NCBI GenBank assembly: GCA_027627225.1
Contig: CM051027.1
Span: 44,888,618 to 44,952,617, forward strand
DNA length: 64,000 nt
DNA from: Congeria kusceri
Taxonomy: Eukaryota > Mollusca > Bivalvia > Myida > Dreissenidae
Direction: 5' to 3'
The position numbers and the translations under genes are program-made. The notes under the pieces were generated by a model. The model was given only the letters and a program-made list of their open reading frames with translations, was not told the DNA's origin and did not search any database. Shown here piece after piece: positions 11,451 to 23,009 of the stretch (its first letter is position 1; the number at the start of each line of letters is the position of its first letter).

Positions 11451-14400
11451 AAAACAAGAGGGCCATAAGGCCCTAGGTAAGGCCCTAGGTCGCTCACCTG
11501 AGGGGCTAAGGAACTAACTGTTCTGAGCAAGTTTCATTAAGATTTGGCTTAAAATGTGTCCTCTTGAGTGTTCACAAGCTTTTTTTACAATTTGACCTGA
11601 TTACCTATTTTATTGACCATGTGACTTTAGAACTTGTACCAGATATCAATGGGACAATTGTTCTAAGCAAGTTTCTTGATGATTGGCCTATAACTGTGGC
11701 CTCTCGATTGTTCACAAGCTTTTTGTTCAATTTGGACTGGTGACCTTGTTTTTTACCCCACATGACCCAGTTTCGAACTTGTCTGAGATATCATTGAAAC
11801 AAATGTTCTGAGCAAGTTTCAAAAAAATTACGCAAAACTGTGACTTCTAAAGTGTTTACGAGCTTTTTCTTCAATTTCCCCTCGTCAGGGTTCGCGCTGG
11901 CGATCGCCACTGTCACCAAATGCGACAAAATCGCATAAGTGGCGACAAATTTTCAAGTTTGGCGATTTTTCTGGCGACAGCGTTCTTTGTCCGAATTATT
12001 TACTATTGAAATGACGTAAGCGACATTTGAGCCTAAGCGGTCTTGGTGACTCGGTTAACCTCGACAGTTATCGTATGTGTATTGATTTTAGTGATGCAAG
12101 CGGTACGATTGAATTAACTGAAGCGTGAAACCAAATGCATATCGATAAGGTGATAACATGCGACTGATTATATGACCCAAGGCAATTAGAGTGGCATTTT
12201 AATTGCATGTACGGCAAACAGCTTTTTCTTTATCGTTGACACTGGCAATTAATAGAAGTGTGCCATGTTTCTATATATTAAGGACGAGATCAAACGATAA
12301 TTAGAAATGAAATCATAGTAAGTATGCAGTGTGTTCAATACCTACCTTCATGTTTAAAAAAGCAAAAGTCCGTAATTTAACAGTTTGTTAAGACAATCAG
12401 TATGAAATGTTGAATTTGGAAATGGAAATTTACTTGTCAAAATGACCAGTTCAGACGTAAATGCTCCTTGTAAAAAAAGTTAGTTAGATTCTGATGACGT
12501 CTCTTCTGTATCTAACATGCTCAAATTTCAAAATTGTCCAGTGAACAGAAATGTTAAAGACTGTTGGAAGTTGGAATTCATTTGGTCTATGAACAAATAT
12601 ATATACTAATTTATGTCTTCTGTACATTTTCAGTTTCCTTTCCAGTGTACCTTGATTGCCTAATTTGTGCCATTTATATGTGTATATAAATTTTATGGAT
12701 TAAAGGCACACACAAGGTGCTGCAAGTTAACACAACCACCAATATTTAACGAAGATTTAATCAACATATGAAATAAAACATTATGACCAAACACTAGTTT
12801 ACATTTTCTTAAGATATATGAAATTCGAGTCGTTTTATTTCCATGTGATTGTTTACATTTAAAGATATTTGGTGTCCTAGTTTTCCGTGAAAGGAATGCA
12901 AATCCTATGCATGATTTTCGCATGGAAAAATCCCGTTATTGTGGTCAGTGAAGTGTTTCAATTTCGAGGGTCGTCTAATAAACCTATACTAGTATCAGAA
13001 TTGAATAAAGACATTGGTACAACACATGGAGAAAACAAAGGTAAATATACACAAAGCAACATGGTTTTTCTATGCAAATTTACTTATTATAGTGGTCAGA
13101 AACTTACCAAGTCATTTTTAGATCGTAAATTGTTGCATGTATTATATATTTTAAACTTCAAATACTTTACAAAACGTTTTAGAGACGGCCCTCAAAATGA
13201 CTTGTCCAGTTAATGACAAATGACATTACTGTTCATGAAAAGCATGGAACTTGTAAAAATCACCAAGCTAGCAAATAAACAAAGCAAGTGTTTATAAACA
13301 GTTTACTTGGAGGATCGGTGTTTTTATTTTAAACGGTATTCAAAAATAAAATAGTTTCCTGACGTTGGGTATAATAGAAGCTTACACATACAATAATACA
13401 ATTTTACCAGACATGTTTTAATTGTTTAATATAAATTTGACACTTTTCACATTAAATGAGGCTTTAAAATGTATCATATTTATAAGTAAAATAGTAACAT
13501 TAATGCATTGTCAAATGTATATTTTTTTAATATTGATGTTAATACACATATAAATAGTGCATTGCTAAAATATTTATTGTTTGCAACAATTATGAACCAT
13601 GGACATATTTTACTGCATTTGTATATGAAATATGCCATGTTTTGTTACTTATTAAATTGAAAGTTATTGAAAAAAATTGATATGGTGTTTTGTTTATTTA
13701 TTGTATTCTTCATTAGAAATAATTATTAATGCATTACAGTAATAATTATATATGGAAATATAAGTATATATAGTATAGTATGCCACACGAACGTCTCTAA
13801 CTTAAAAATTACCTGCGACGCTTACTTGGCTCCGAGTTTTCAAAGTTGGCGAAAAAAAAGTGGCAACAACTTTTCAAAAGCCAGAGGGAAACCTGCTCGT
13901 GACCTAGTTTTTGACCCCACATGACCCAGTTTCGAACTCGTCCGAGATGTCATTGGGACAAATGTTCTGAGCATGATGATTGGGCAATATATGTGGCAGC
14001 TAGAGTGTTCACAGGCTTAATTTCAATTAGTCCTGTTGACCTAGTATTGACCCGATGTGACCCATTTTCAAATTTGTCCGATATATAATTAAAACAAATG
14101 TTCTGAGCAATTTTCTATAATATTGGGGAAAAAATGTGACTTCTAGAGTGTTCACAAGCTTTTTCTTCAATTTGCCCTAGTTACCTAGTTTTTTGACCCC
14201 ACATGACCCAGTTTCAATCTCATCTGAGATATCTTAGGACAAATGTTCTGAGCAAGTTTCATGATGATTGGGCTTTAAATGTGGCCTCTATGTGGCCTCT
14301 ATGGTGTTCACAAGCTTTTTCTTCAATTTGCCCTACTGACCTAGTTTTTGACCCCACATGACCCAGTTTCGCACTCGTCCAAGATGTCATTGGGACAAAT

Positions 14401-14707
14401 GTTCTGAGCAAGTTTCATGATGATTAGGTAATACATGTGGCCTCTAGAGTATTCACAGGCTTTTATATCATAAGAACAAATGTTCTGAGCAAGTTTCATG
14501 TGACTTCTTAAGTGTTCACAAGCTTTTTCTTCAATTTGACCTAGTGATCTAGTTTATGATGCCATATGACACAGTTTCAAAAATGTCAGATATATCATTT
14601 GAACAAATGTTCTGAGCAAGTTTCATGAAGATTGGGCAATAAATGTGGCCTCTAGTGTTCACAAGGTAACTGTTGACGACCGACGATGGACAAAAGGCGA
14701 TCACAAA
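11451..14707 (-). mobile_element. Hairpin-ended element C, core-2 repeats, interrupted
   Basis: It begins AAAACAAGAGGGCCATAAGG then CCCTAGGT...CGCTCACCTGAGG. The interior is made of core-2 repeats as in element B. A CAGGG-ended transposon occupies 11886..13895. The right side reaches the subterminal GGCGATCACAAAA but lacks the final hairpin, because the next element starts immediately. A 2-kb insertion inside an otherwise continuous repeat makes the boundaries of the intruder unusually clear. Confidence 0.7.
11886..13895. mobile_element. CAGGG-ended TIR element with 5-bp CTCGT duplication
   Basis: It sits in a core-2 unit between CTCGT (11881..11885) and CTCGT (13896..13900). The left end is CAGGGTTCGCGCTGGC and the reverse complement of the right end is CAGGTTTCCCTCTGGC (12 of 16 match). 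Just inside the left end, AAATGCGACAAAATCGC recalls the corresponding part of the element at 17705. A 5-bp duplication with CAG-type ends would fit a 5-bp hAT group. That class is inferred, because no transposase frame is seen. Confidence 0.6.
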
Positions 14708-16157
14708 AAAACAAGAGGGCCAAATGGCCCTGTGTCGCTCACCTGAGTTTCATTAGTCAAACAATTTTCCATGTGTTAGATTTTTATACGGATATGGATA
14801 TATTGATACAGATTGATGGAAAGGCGGTCTAATCATCATGGTTTGAAAAACTTAAGTGACAACAGACATTCAAATTTTGAAGTACATATATTGAAATTGA
14901 AGCTTTTTCTTCAACTTGACCTAGTTTTTGAACCCACATGACCCAGATTCGAACTCGGACGAGATACCATTGGGAAAAATGTTCTGACCAAGTTTCATGA
15001 AGATTGGGCAAATAATGTGGCTTCTAGAGTGTTAACAATCTTTTTCTTCAATTTGACCTAGTGACCTAGTGTTTGACCCCACATGACCCAGATTCAAACT
15101 CTGCCGAGATACCATTTAGACAAATGTTCTGACCAAGTTTCATGAAGATTTGGCAAAAAATGTGACTTCTAGAGTGTTAACAAGCTTTTTCTTCAATTTG
15201 ACCTAGTGACCTAGTTTTTGACCCCACATGACCCAGATTCGAACTCGGCCAAGATATCATTGGGACAAATGTTCTAACCAAGTTTCAAGAAGATTGCGCA
15301 AAAAATGTGACTTCTATAGTGTTAACAAGCTTTTTCTTCAATTTGACCTAGTGACCTATTTTATCACTCGACATGACCCAGATTCGAATTCAGCCGAGGT
15401 ATCATTAAGACAATGTTCTGACCAAGTTTCATGAAGATAAGACAAAAAATGTGAATTCAATAGTGTTAACAAGCTTTTTCTTCAATTTGACCTAGTGACC
15501 TAGTTTCTGACCCCACAAGACCCAGATGCGAACTCGATCGAGATATCATTGAGACCAATGTTCTGACCAAGTTTCATAAAGATTGGGCAAACAATGTGAC
15601 TTCAAAAGTGTTAACAAGCTTTTTCTTCAATTTGACCCAGTGACCTAATTTCTGACCCCACATGACCCAGATTCGAACTCGACCAAGATATCACTGGGAC
15701 AAATGTTCTGACCAAGTTTTATGCCCCCTCCTGGCGACCATGTTTTTCACCCGACCGAAACCGTTTCTGAACTCGACCGAGATATCATCAGATATATCTG
15801 CCCCGCCCTCTGGCGGCCATGTTATTCAATGGACCGGAACCATTTTCGAACTCGGCCAAGATATCATTAGAAAAAATGTTCTGAGCAAGTTTCATGTTGA
15901 TTGGGCAAAAAATGTGACTTCTAGAGTGTTCACAAGCTTTTTCTTCAATTTGACCTAGTGTCCTAGTTTTTGACCCCCAATGACCCAGTTTCGAACTCGG
16001 CCGAGATATCATTGGGCCAAATGTCCTGATTAAGTTTCATGAAGATTGGCCAATAAATGTGGCCTCTAGAGTGTTCACAAGGTAAATGTTGACGACGCAC
16101 GACTGACAAAGGGCACTTACAAAAGCTCACCATGAGCACATTGTGCTCAGGTGAGCT
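14708..16157 (-). mobile_element. Hairpin-ended element D, core-2 repeats
   Basis: Both termini are present: AAACAAGAGGGCCAAATGGC then CCTGTGTCGCTCACCTGAG on the left, and the full hairpin at 16124..16157 on the right. Between them are about seven ~146-bp core-2 units and, near 15720..15840, the GGCGGCCATGTT variant block. It abuts element C directly with no spacer. Confidence 0.75.
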
Positions 16158-17462
16158 AAAAATGTTGCTTCTAGAGTGTTAACAATGTTTTTCTTCAATT
16201 TGACCTAGTGACCTAGTTTTTGACCTCAAATGACCCAGATTCTAACTCAGCCGAGATACCATTGGGACAAATGTTCTAACCAAGTTTTATGAACATTGGG
16301 CAAAAAATGTGACTTCTAGAGCGTTAACAAGCTCGTTCTTCAATTTGACCTAGTGACATAGTGTTTAACCCCACATGACCCAGATTCAAACTTGGCCGAG
16401 ATATCATTAAGACAAATGTTCTGGCCAAGTTTCATGAAGATTGAGCAAAAAATGTGATTTCTAGAGTGTTAAAAAGCTTTTTCTTCAATTTAACCTAGTG
16501 ACCTAGTTTCTGACCCCACATGAACCAGATTCGAACTCTGTCAGAATATCATTGGGACAAATGTTCTTATCAAGTTTCATGAAGATAGGGCAAAAAATGT
16601 GACTTCTAGAGTGTTTAAAAGTTTTTTCTTCAATTTAACCTAGTGACCTAGTTTCTGACCCCACATGACCCAGATTCGAACTCTGCCAAGATATCATTGG
16701 GACAAATGTTCTGATCAAGTTTCATGAAGATTGGGCAAAAAATGTGACTTCTAGAGTGTTAAAAAGCTTTTCCTATAGCCAAATAAGGAAAACATCCCCC
16801 TCCCCGTGGCGGCCATGTTTTTCACCGGACCAGAGCCATTTTTGAACTCGGCCAAGATATCATCAGAACAAAGGTTCTGAGCAAGTTTCATGTTGATTGG
16901 GCAAAAAATTTGACTTCTAGAGTGTTCACAAGCTTTTCCTATAGACATTTAAGGAAAACTGCCCCGCTCCCTGGCAGCCATGTTTTTCAACGGAGCGGAA
17001 CCATTTTCAAACTCGACCGAGATATCATAAGAACAAAGGTTCTGGGCAAGTTTTATGTTGATTGGGCAAAAAATGTGACTTCTAGAGTGTTAACAAGCTT
17101 TTCCTATAGCCATATAAGGAAAACTGCCCCGCCCCCTGGCGGCCATGTTTTTCAACGGATTGGAACCATTTTCGAACTCACCCAAGATATCATTAGAACA
17201 AATGTTTAAAATGTGACTTCTAGAGTGTTCACCAGTTTTTTCTTCAATTTGACCTAGTGACCTAGTTTTTGACCCCACATGATCCAGTTTCGAACTCGGC
17301 CGAGACATCATTGGGACAAATGTTCTGACCAAGTTTCATGAAGATTGGCCAATAAATGTGGCCTCTAGAGTGTTCACAAGGTAAATGTTGCTACGCACGA
17401 AGCACTACGGACAAAAGGTGATCACAAAATCTCACCATGAGCACATTGTGCTCAGGTGAGCT
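16158..17462 (-). mobile_element. Hairpin-ended element E, left-truncated
   Basis: Core-2 units start in mid-unit right after the hairpin of element D and continue to a complete terminal hairpin at 17430..17462 (CTCACC, GAGCAC, GTGCTC, GGTGAG arms). The left terminus is missing. Three units carry the CCTGGCGGCCATGTTTTTCA block. The flank after the hairpin (AAAAAACTAGGAATACC) resembles the flank after element B, which hints at local duplication of element plus flank. Confidence 0.7.
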
Positions 17463-17704
17463 TAAAAAACTAGGTTAAACTAGAAAAAACTAGGAATACC
17501 TGGAGAGCCTGTGGTTACGAAACACCGAAACACAAATATTTAAAAATGTTCGGATAATACTACTGTCGACAAATACTAGCGAACCAGTATAATTTATTGA
17601 TGAATACATTTCCTTTGCACCAACACAAAAAATAAACATTGCAGCAAGTAACAAAAAAAGTTCTTCCATGTTATCTTTTATACCCTAAAATCCTGTATAC
17701 TCTA

Positions 17705-19127
17705 CAGGGATACAGATTAACGGGCGCCCAGTCGCCCAATGCGACTAAAAAAATCGCTGGGCTACTGAAATTTTAAAGTGATTCTCCCAGCTGGCGATAA
17801 AAAAATGCTGTATCGGCAAAATCCCCGACTTTGATAATAATAATCCAGTTTGGGCCGGTTTTTTGCGCCAATATCGCTACTGTTATTGACACGTGTGTTG
17901 TCGACGAACAATGACTAAACTCGCCCAACATCAGCGTGTACTAGTTTGATCAGCTTATATCGCACGTGCCACCTTTGAATGCTGTAATTAACACCCAAAT
18001 TACTTTTAAGCTACGGGTGGTGAAAAACGTGCTACACGCCGTCCACGCGGAGGTTGTAAACAGTTTAACCTATCTGAACGACAATAGACGCTTCCACAAA
18101 TGTCAACCATATTTAATTAATCTGCAATATTATCCAATCATCGCACTTGGATATCACGTGTTTAACGGTTAAACTATTTCTTACAAAAGAGCATGTGCAT
18201 AGTATTTGTGATATTCAAATGAGCACGTGGTAATGTTTGTGATTTTCGATTAATGGAAATTAATCCTTTAACAATAGTTGGGGAGGAGTTTCAACTATTT
18301 GTGGCAAAACCCGGATCTGTCTATAACATTATCGATACGAAATAATTAAGTTCTGCTTTTGCGATTTAGAGAAACTGTTAATGGTGTCAACACAACTGAG
18401 CAACAATATGCGATATTAGTGCAACTGCTCATCGTTCGCGTTACCGATACCTAACTTTGTTTGCACTACGAAACCTTTATACAAAAGTAAAGATTTCACA
18501 GTTCTTTGCTGCGCTACGAAGTTTTTATATCGCGGTCAGTACACCCACGCTTTCCATGCGGATGACGTTACGTTGTGAATGTCAGCATGATTTTCGCGCG
18601 CTTTTCTAGCAAAAAAACACGGGTTTAACATGAAATACATATGCATACTAAATGCAAATGGAATTTGTGTGTATGTCTTGCGAACAGTAAAATTCGAATA
18701 GACGTTTCGGATTTCGATTTTATTATACACGTTGTCATACCGTAGTTTGATATTAATTACACACAACTGGATGTTTTTATATTTAGTTCAACTATTTGTA
18801 TGTGTGGATTTAACACATTATGGATGTTAACAAATATGAAAAGGGTGAGTAAATGACGTTTACGTTTTGGGGTCACGAAACTTCTATTGTTTATAAATTA
18901 TAGAATGATGCATGAATATATATCTCGCAAGTTATATATAACGAACCGTCTATATCGCGATCGTGATCCACGGTCTACGCGAATCGCGATATAATGGAGC
19001 TGCAGTGTAAAATTTTATTTAATGGATAATTAAGTGTTGGGCTACCACATTTTCAGCTGGGCCCCTAGATTTCAAAAGTAAGGGGCCCAGGCGGCGAGTA
19101 AGAAAAAAATGTCAATCTGTATCCCTG
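17705..19127. mobile_element. CAGGG-ended TIR element with 5-bp CTCTA duplication
   Basis: The left end is CAGGGATACAGATTAAC and the reverse complement of the right end is CAGGGATACAGATTGAC (16 of 17 match). It is flanked by CTCTA on both sides (17700..17704 and 19128..19132). Near the right end, GAATCGCGATATAATGGAGC lies in a dyad-rich stretch, and a related GATCGCGATCGCGA stretch occurs near 62055. No transposase frame is present, so it is a non-autonomous copy. Confidence 0.7.
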
Positions 19128-19167
19128 CTCTAAATGACTGTATGTCCATACAAACATGTAAAAATGT

Positions 19168-19330
19168 TCAGTGGCATAGTGGATATGGTCTCCGCCTAGC
19201 GATCGGGGGTCCCAGGTTCAATCATCACTCTGGGAGTGTTCTCATAATCTCCCCCAAAGAGTACTGGTTCTACCATGGCAACCAGACCTTTTTCTACAGG
19301 TCTCACAGGTCAGAATATCTGACCCAATCC
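19168..19330 (+). mobile_element. tRNA-derived SINE (partial)
   Basis: GTGGCATAGTGGATATGG fits an internal pol III A box, and CCCAGGTTCAATC, 40 bases on, fits a B box. A body follows with GTACTGGTTCTACCATGGCA and CAGACC sequence as in molluscan SINEs. The 3' boundary is not clear and no target duplication could be assigned. Confidence 0.45.
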
Positions 19331-21033
19331 CAAAGCAAAGTATGGCTGTTTTTCCCCAATTCTAAAGTAAATTCTACTCTGCTACAAAATTTGCTTTGAC
19401 ATTTGTAACATTCTTGAAGAAAATTACATCAACAGAACAAAAATGTAAAAAAATAAAGATTTGGGCATATATAGCAAATTTATCAACTATTCAATGAAAC
19501 TTGCCACTGACATCAAGATTTATGTATGAATTATTTTCCTGAAATGGCAAATTTTACGTTAAGAAATTCCCAATTCCAAACCAGGTACTTTTTCCCAAAA
19601 ACGTCACAAAAAGGCCTGGCAACGAACTCCAGTGTCTCAATATGCTTTAGCCTAGGTTAAATAGGTTTAAACTAAACTAAACAGATTAGCAAGTACAGTC
19701 AGTAAATCGATTAATCTGAAAAGCTGAAAGCTTCTGATTATCTGAAGCAATATTTACATAATAGTTAATTAATTCAATAAATAAAGTCGTGGTTGTCACT
19801 AACAGGGAGTGTCAATGTGATTCAGACGTCAACACCAACATGCGAATAATTGCTTTGTTTTTGGCGCATAAACTTGTCTCCTGTAAAATATTAAAGTTGT
19901 AATAGTCACCAATAAACATTATACTTCAGTCCAACAAAGATATCTCTTATATACCAACCTCACAACCTCCGCGCAGAGATTTGGCTGGTAGATCTATCAA
20001 GCATAGCTCTAATCAAATCCCTGCCGTCATAGCAAACCACGTGATGATGATCGATTTAAATATTTAAATATTTAATATATAAAAAGTCCAATTATGTAGA
20101 AAATTGCACTAAAAATTGCATAAAATAAGTAAAAGTTACAAATACTTAATCCTTCCAGAGTTGGAAGGATTTTACTTGTGATTGCAGTGGTTACCGTTAA
20201 CCGATAGGGGAGGTAACCGCTGCGAGGAGTTGCCTACCTATTTGTATGTTCTTATTTTAAAGAAGAAAGAAAAAATATATTTTGAAATGACTTTATCAAT
20301 ACGCTAATATGTTAAAATATTCTCAACTTATAAATATTACAGACAGGACTTCTTTGCTTAAATTATCAATCTTCTATAAAAAAAAATGTCTGTTTTAAAT
20401 GCATAAAATTCAAATATTTTCACATAATTATTAACGCTTTTTTCAAAACACTGTCTGTTTCAAGTACATGAAATTATATTTCTTTCGCACAATTATTTAT
20501 GGTTTTAAAAATTATGTCTGTTTCAAGTACACGAAAAATTAATTATCTTCTCATAATTATTTATGATTTCATGCGAAAAGATGTCCATTTGTGTCATGCA
20601 CAATATATTTTCACATTCTCCATTCTAACGCATTAATATATGTCTCAGTTGTAATAATGTGCCATTTACATATATTGCTGTTAATTTTCTTTTTGTATTG
20701 TTGTCACATGCCCGGTATTATAACAACTCGCCCATATAGGCCATGACTTACAAATAAAAAGTTCAAAAAAGTTTAAGTTTATTAAGAGAATACTACAGGA
20801 ATAAGACGCTGCAAGTGAGGGTTGTAGTTTAATTATCAGTTCCGCATCGTATATGAAAAATCATGCAGATGGAAGTATAAGAAAATAGCACAGTGGCATA
20901 GTGTTTGTCATCAACACGCTGACATTTAATTATTTTCTTACATTATTTACTTCGACGCGCGACATTTAAATCCTGAAGCTGAGCTGAGGGAGGTGCAAAC
21001 AGGAGATGCCCTTGGTCACAAACACGCCAGTTC
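19331..21033. other. AT-rich intergenic sequence with small repeats
   Basis: No gene is recognised. A perfect 10-bp-stem hairpin lies at about 20150..20173 (AATCCTTCCA, loop GAGT, TGGAAGGATT). At 20380..20590 a ~68-bp unit containing TGTCTGTTTCAAGTACA and CATAATTATTTATG occurs three times with divergence. Confidence 0.5.
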
Positions 21034-21034
21034 A

Positions 21035-21073
<39 letters not shown>

Positions 21074-21101
21074 CATTACTACCACCACTACAACAACAAA
21101 A

Positions 21102-21188
<87 letters not shown>
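21034..21188. repeat. Compound microsatellite (TAC)n - (TAA)n
   Basis: A run of ACT/TAC trinucleotides with a short CAC/AAC interruption passes into a pure AAT run of about 22 repeats. On the plus strand it reads as poly-Thr then poly-Asn in one of the frames. This is simple-sequence DNA, not a gene. Confidence 0.95.
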
Positions 21189-22624
21189 TTAATAAATAAT
21201 TTATATATTCAATAAAGAAATGACGGTTGACGGTTGAGGAAAGCGGCTCTGATGGTGAACTCTAATATAAGTTGTAGAACCTGTTGCTGAATAGCAAGAG
21301 CCGTATCAATACATATACGAGTATGATTTAATAAATATTTGCAAAGCGTGAAATTATTTTTTTAATTATTTTTAATGCATAACTTAATTGTTAGAAGTTT
21401 AAGTTTCCACAATAATTTTAAGTATGGTAATATATATGGGACAGTTTTAAATTATAAAAAAAAATATCTGATAAAAAGATCTACAACATTAAAATTTAAC
21501 GCATTGTATTAGTTAATTAGTAATGTATTAGTTAATTCCCACTTTTACTTAACAGAATACTCAATGGCTGGAAATATTAAAATGGGCATTTATTTACTAT
21601 TAAATTCAAATTTGTTGTTGTTTGCATTTATACTACACATGCAGTCTCTTACTACAACTTTTAACCGCAATAATCATGTGAATAGATTACCACGTTAAAT
21701 AGGCGAGTTGTCTGAAAATATTAAAAGACAAATATCCCGAAAGCACAAACGCAGATGCGTTTACTTAGTAAACAATAATTAGATTTTAAAATACAATAAT
21801 GCCAGAGTTTGGTGATTTTTAGTTTCTTATATCCATCGACATGATTTTTGTTAAAAATACAATAAATGGAATACAACCAACATTAAAAATAAATAAATTA
21901 AAACCATTTAATATTCATTGTTGCTAAACTGAATCATTGTCAAATATAACGTAGACATCATCCAGATATTTTGGTTGCTTGTCATGTAAATGAATAAAAA
22001 AATATTTAACACGATTCAACTGTCACATACTAAATATTGTCTTATAAAAACTATAACTTGTTTTGTAACAATAAATACACGCTTTGTTTTCTTGCATCCA
22101 GTATATCTTTGTGTCAACAACGCATCCTGTGTATCACCATCATGGTTAGATACGACGATAAGACCAGCAGGCACCCCGGGTGTTATCATCAGATAAGCCG
22201 CGGGAGATGCCATAAAGTTTAACAGTGTGTACGATTCAACAAAATTGCAATACATTTTCAAACTTTAACGTTAAAAAGGACCAAAAGAATCTTTGTTTAT
22301 TTTAAAATAAATTACATAGAAACAAAGCCTAATCGATACATGTATAAGTAACGATACAAATAAAGAAAGAATAACACAACCCACCAAAAAAGTCCTTCAT
22401 TTTGTTATTTATTTATATTGACAGGGGGTGTAACTAACTTAAAAAGGACCAAACGATTTTTAAAATATTTATTTTAAAAACACACATCACTAGATCGGTA
22501 AAAGATCACACATTCCAAAACCTTTGGAACCGACGCGATATCTGTTTGCGTTCAAAAGATATTTAACATTTTCAATATGCCAAACTGTACAGGAATTAAA
22601 GCTGGGTATGTTCCACAGATAGAT
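21189..22624. other. AT-rich sequence upstream of the LINE relic, no gene seen
   Basis: Both strands are open for 60-80 codons around 22000..22260, but no motif, splice site or codon bias supports coding. I recognise nothing else in this stretch. Confidence 0.4.
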
Positions 22625-22830
22625 TCACCTCTTTGGTGGTTTTGGGCGATATGTTGTTATAGATATGTCTAGGAGACCAATATCATGATCACTGTTTCCT
22701 ATTGACGGCATTGGTTTACATCGCAGTTTAAAACTAGGATGGCTGGTGAGGATCAAGTCGAGAGTTTTGTCCTTTCGGAACTATTTTTTCGCGTTGTTTA
22801 CTGGGTAGTTTAATTTTTTGTGTCTATAGA
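22625..22830 (-). pseudogene. LINE retrotransposon endonuclease-domain relic
   Basis: The minus strand from 22777 down reads RKDKTLDLILTSHP, then LRCKPMPSIG, then SDHDIGLLDISI and TYRPKPPKR. This is the end of the AP-endonuclease-like (EEP) domain of non-LTR retrotransposons: the LDLILTSHP strand and the SDHD motif with the catalytic histidine. Upstream codons (KKLNYPVNNAKK) continue it, with an in-frame stop. A stop also follows at 22625, and no reverse transcriptase is present. It is therefore a short dead fragment, about 150 bases upstream of the UBE2L3 start codon and antisense to it. Confidence 0.7.
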
Positions 22831-22968
22831 AGAATCTGCGAGTATCATGTTACAATTCTTAATTAATAACCCAGTAGAGGATATCACCGTCAGGAGTTTG
22901 ACTATATCGCTGTATCGATGATTTTGTTGGTAATTTTGGTATCTTGACGTGTTTGGAGTGTTGCACAA

Positions 22969-22976
22969 TCACGTGA
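22969..22976. promoter_or_regulatory. Palindromic E-box just upstream of the UBE2L3 start codon
   Basis: TCACGTGA, an 8-bp palindrome containing CACGTG, ends six bases before the ATG at 22983. It is the kind of site bound by bHLH-ZIP factors (USF, MITF/TFE, MAX). Whether it lies in the promoter or the 5' UTR cannot be told without the transcription start site. Confidence 0.35.
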
Positions 22977-22982
22977 TAAACA

Positions 22983-23009
22983 ATGGCTGCAACCAGGCGT
23001 TTGGCAAAA
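22983..23009 (+). CDS. UBE2L3: UBE2L3 coding exon 1
   Basis: It encodes MAATRRLAK, against MAASRRLMK in the human protein. The donor is AAA|GTAAAA and the intron is phase 0. This is the only ATG in the right frame and position, and it leads straight into the conserved E1-binding helix. The 27-base exon is too short for ordinary gene finding. Confidence 0.92.

Noticed and set aside
15662..17332. Several 65-99-residue frames in the core-2 repeats
   Set aside because: They recur with the repeat unit on both strands (for example ...NMAARGRGSFPYMA...) and are non-coding by-products.
21006..21215. Poly-Thr/poly-Asn protein
   Set aside because: Translation of a trinucleotide microsatellite.
22016..22261. 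81-residue minus-strand frame near 22.1 kb
   Set aside because: Overlapping open frames on both strands and no recognised motif; it could be an old repeat, but nothing supports a gene.
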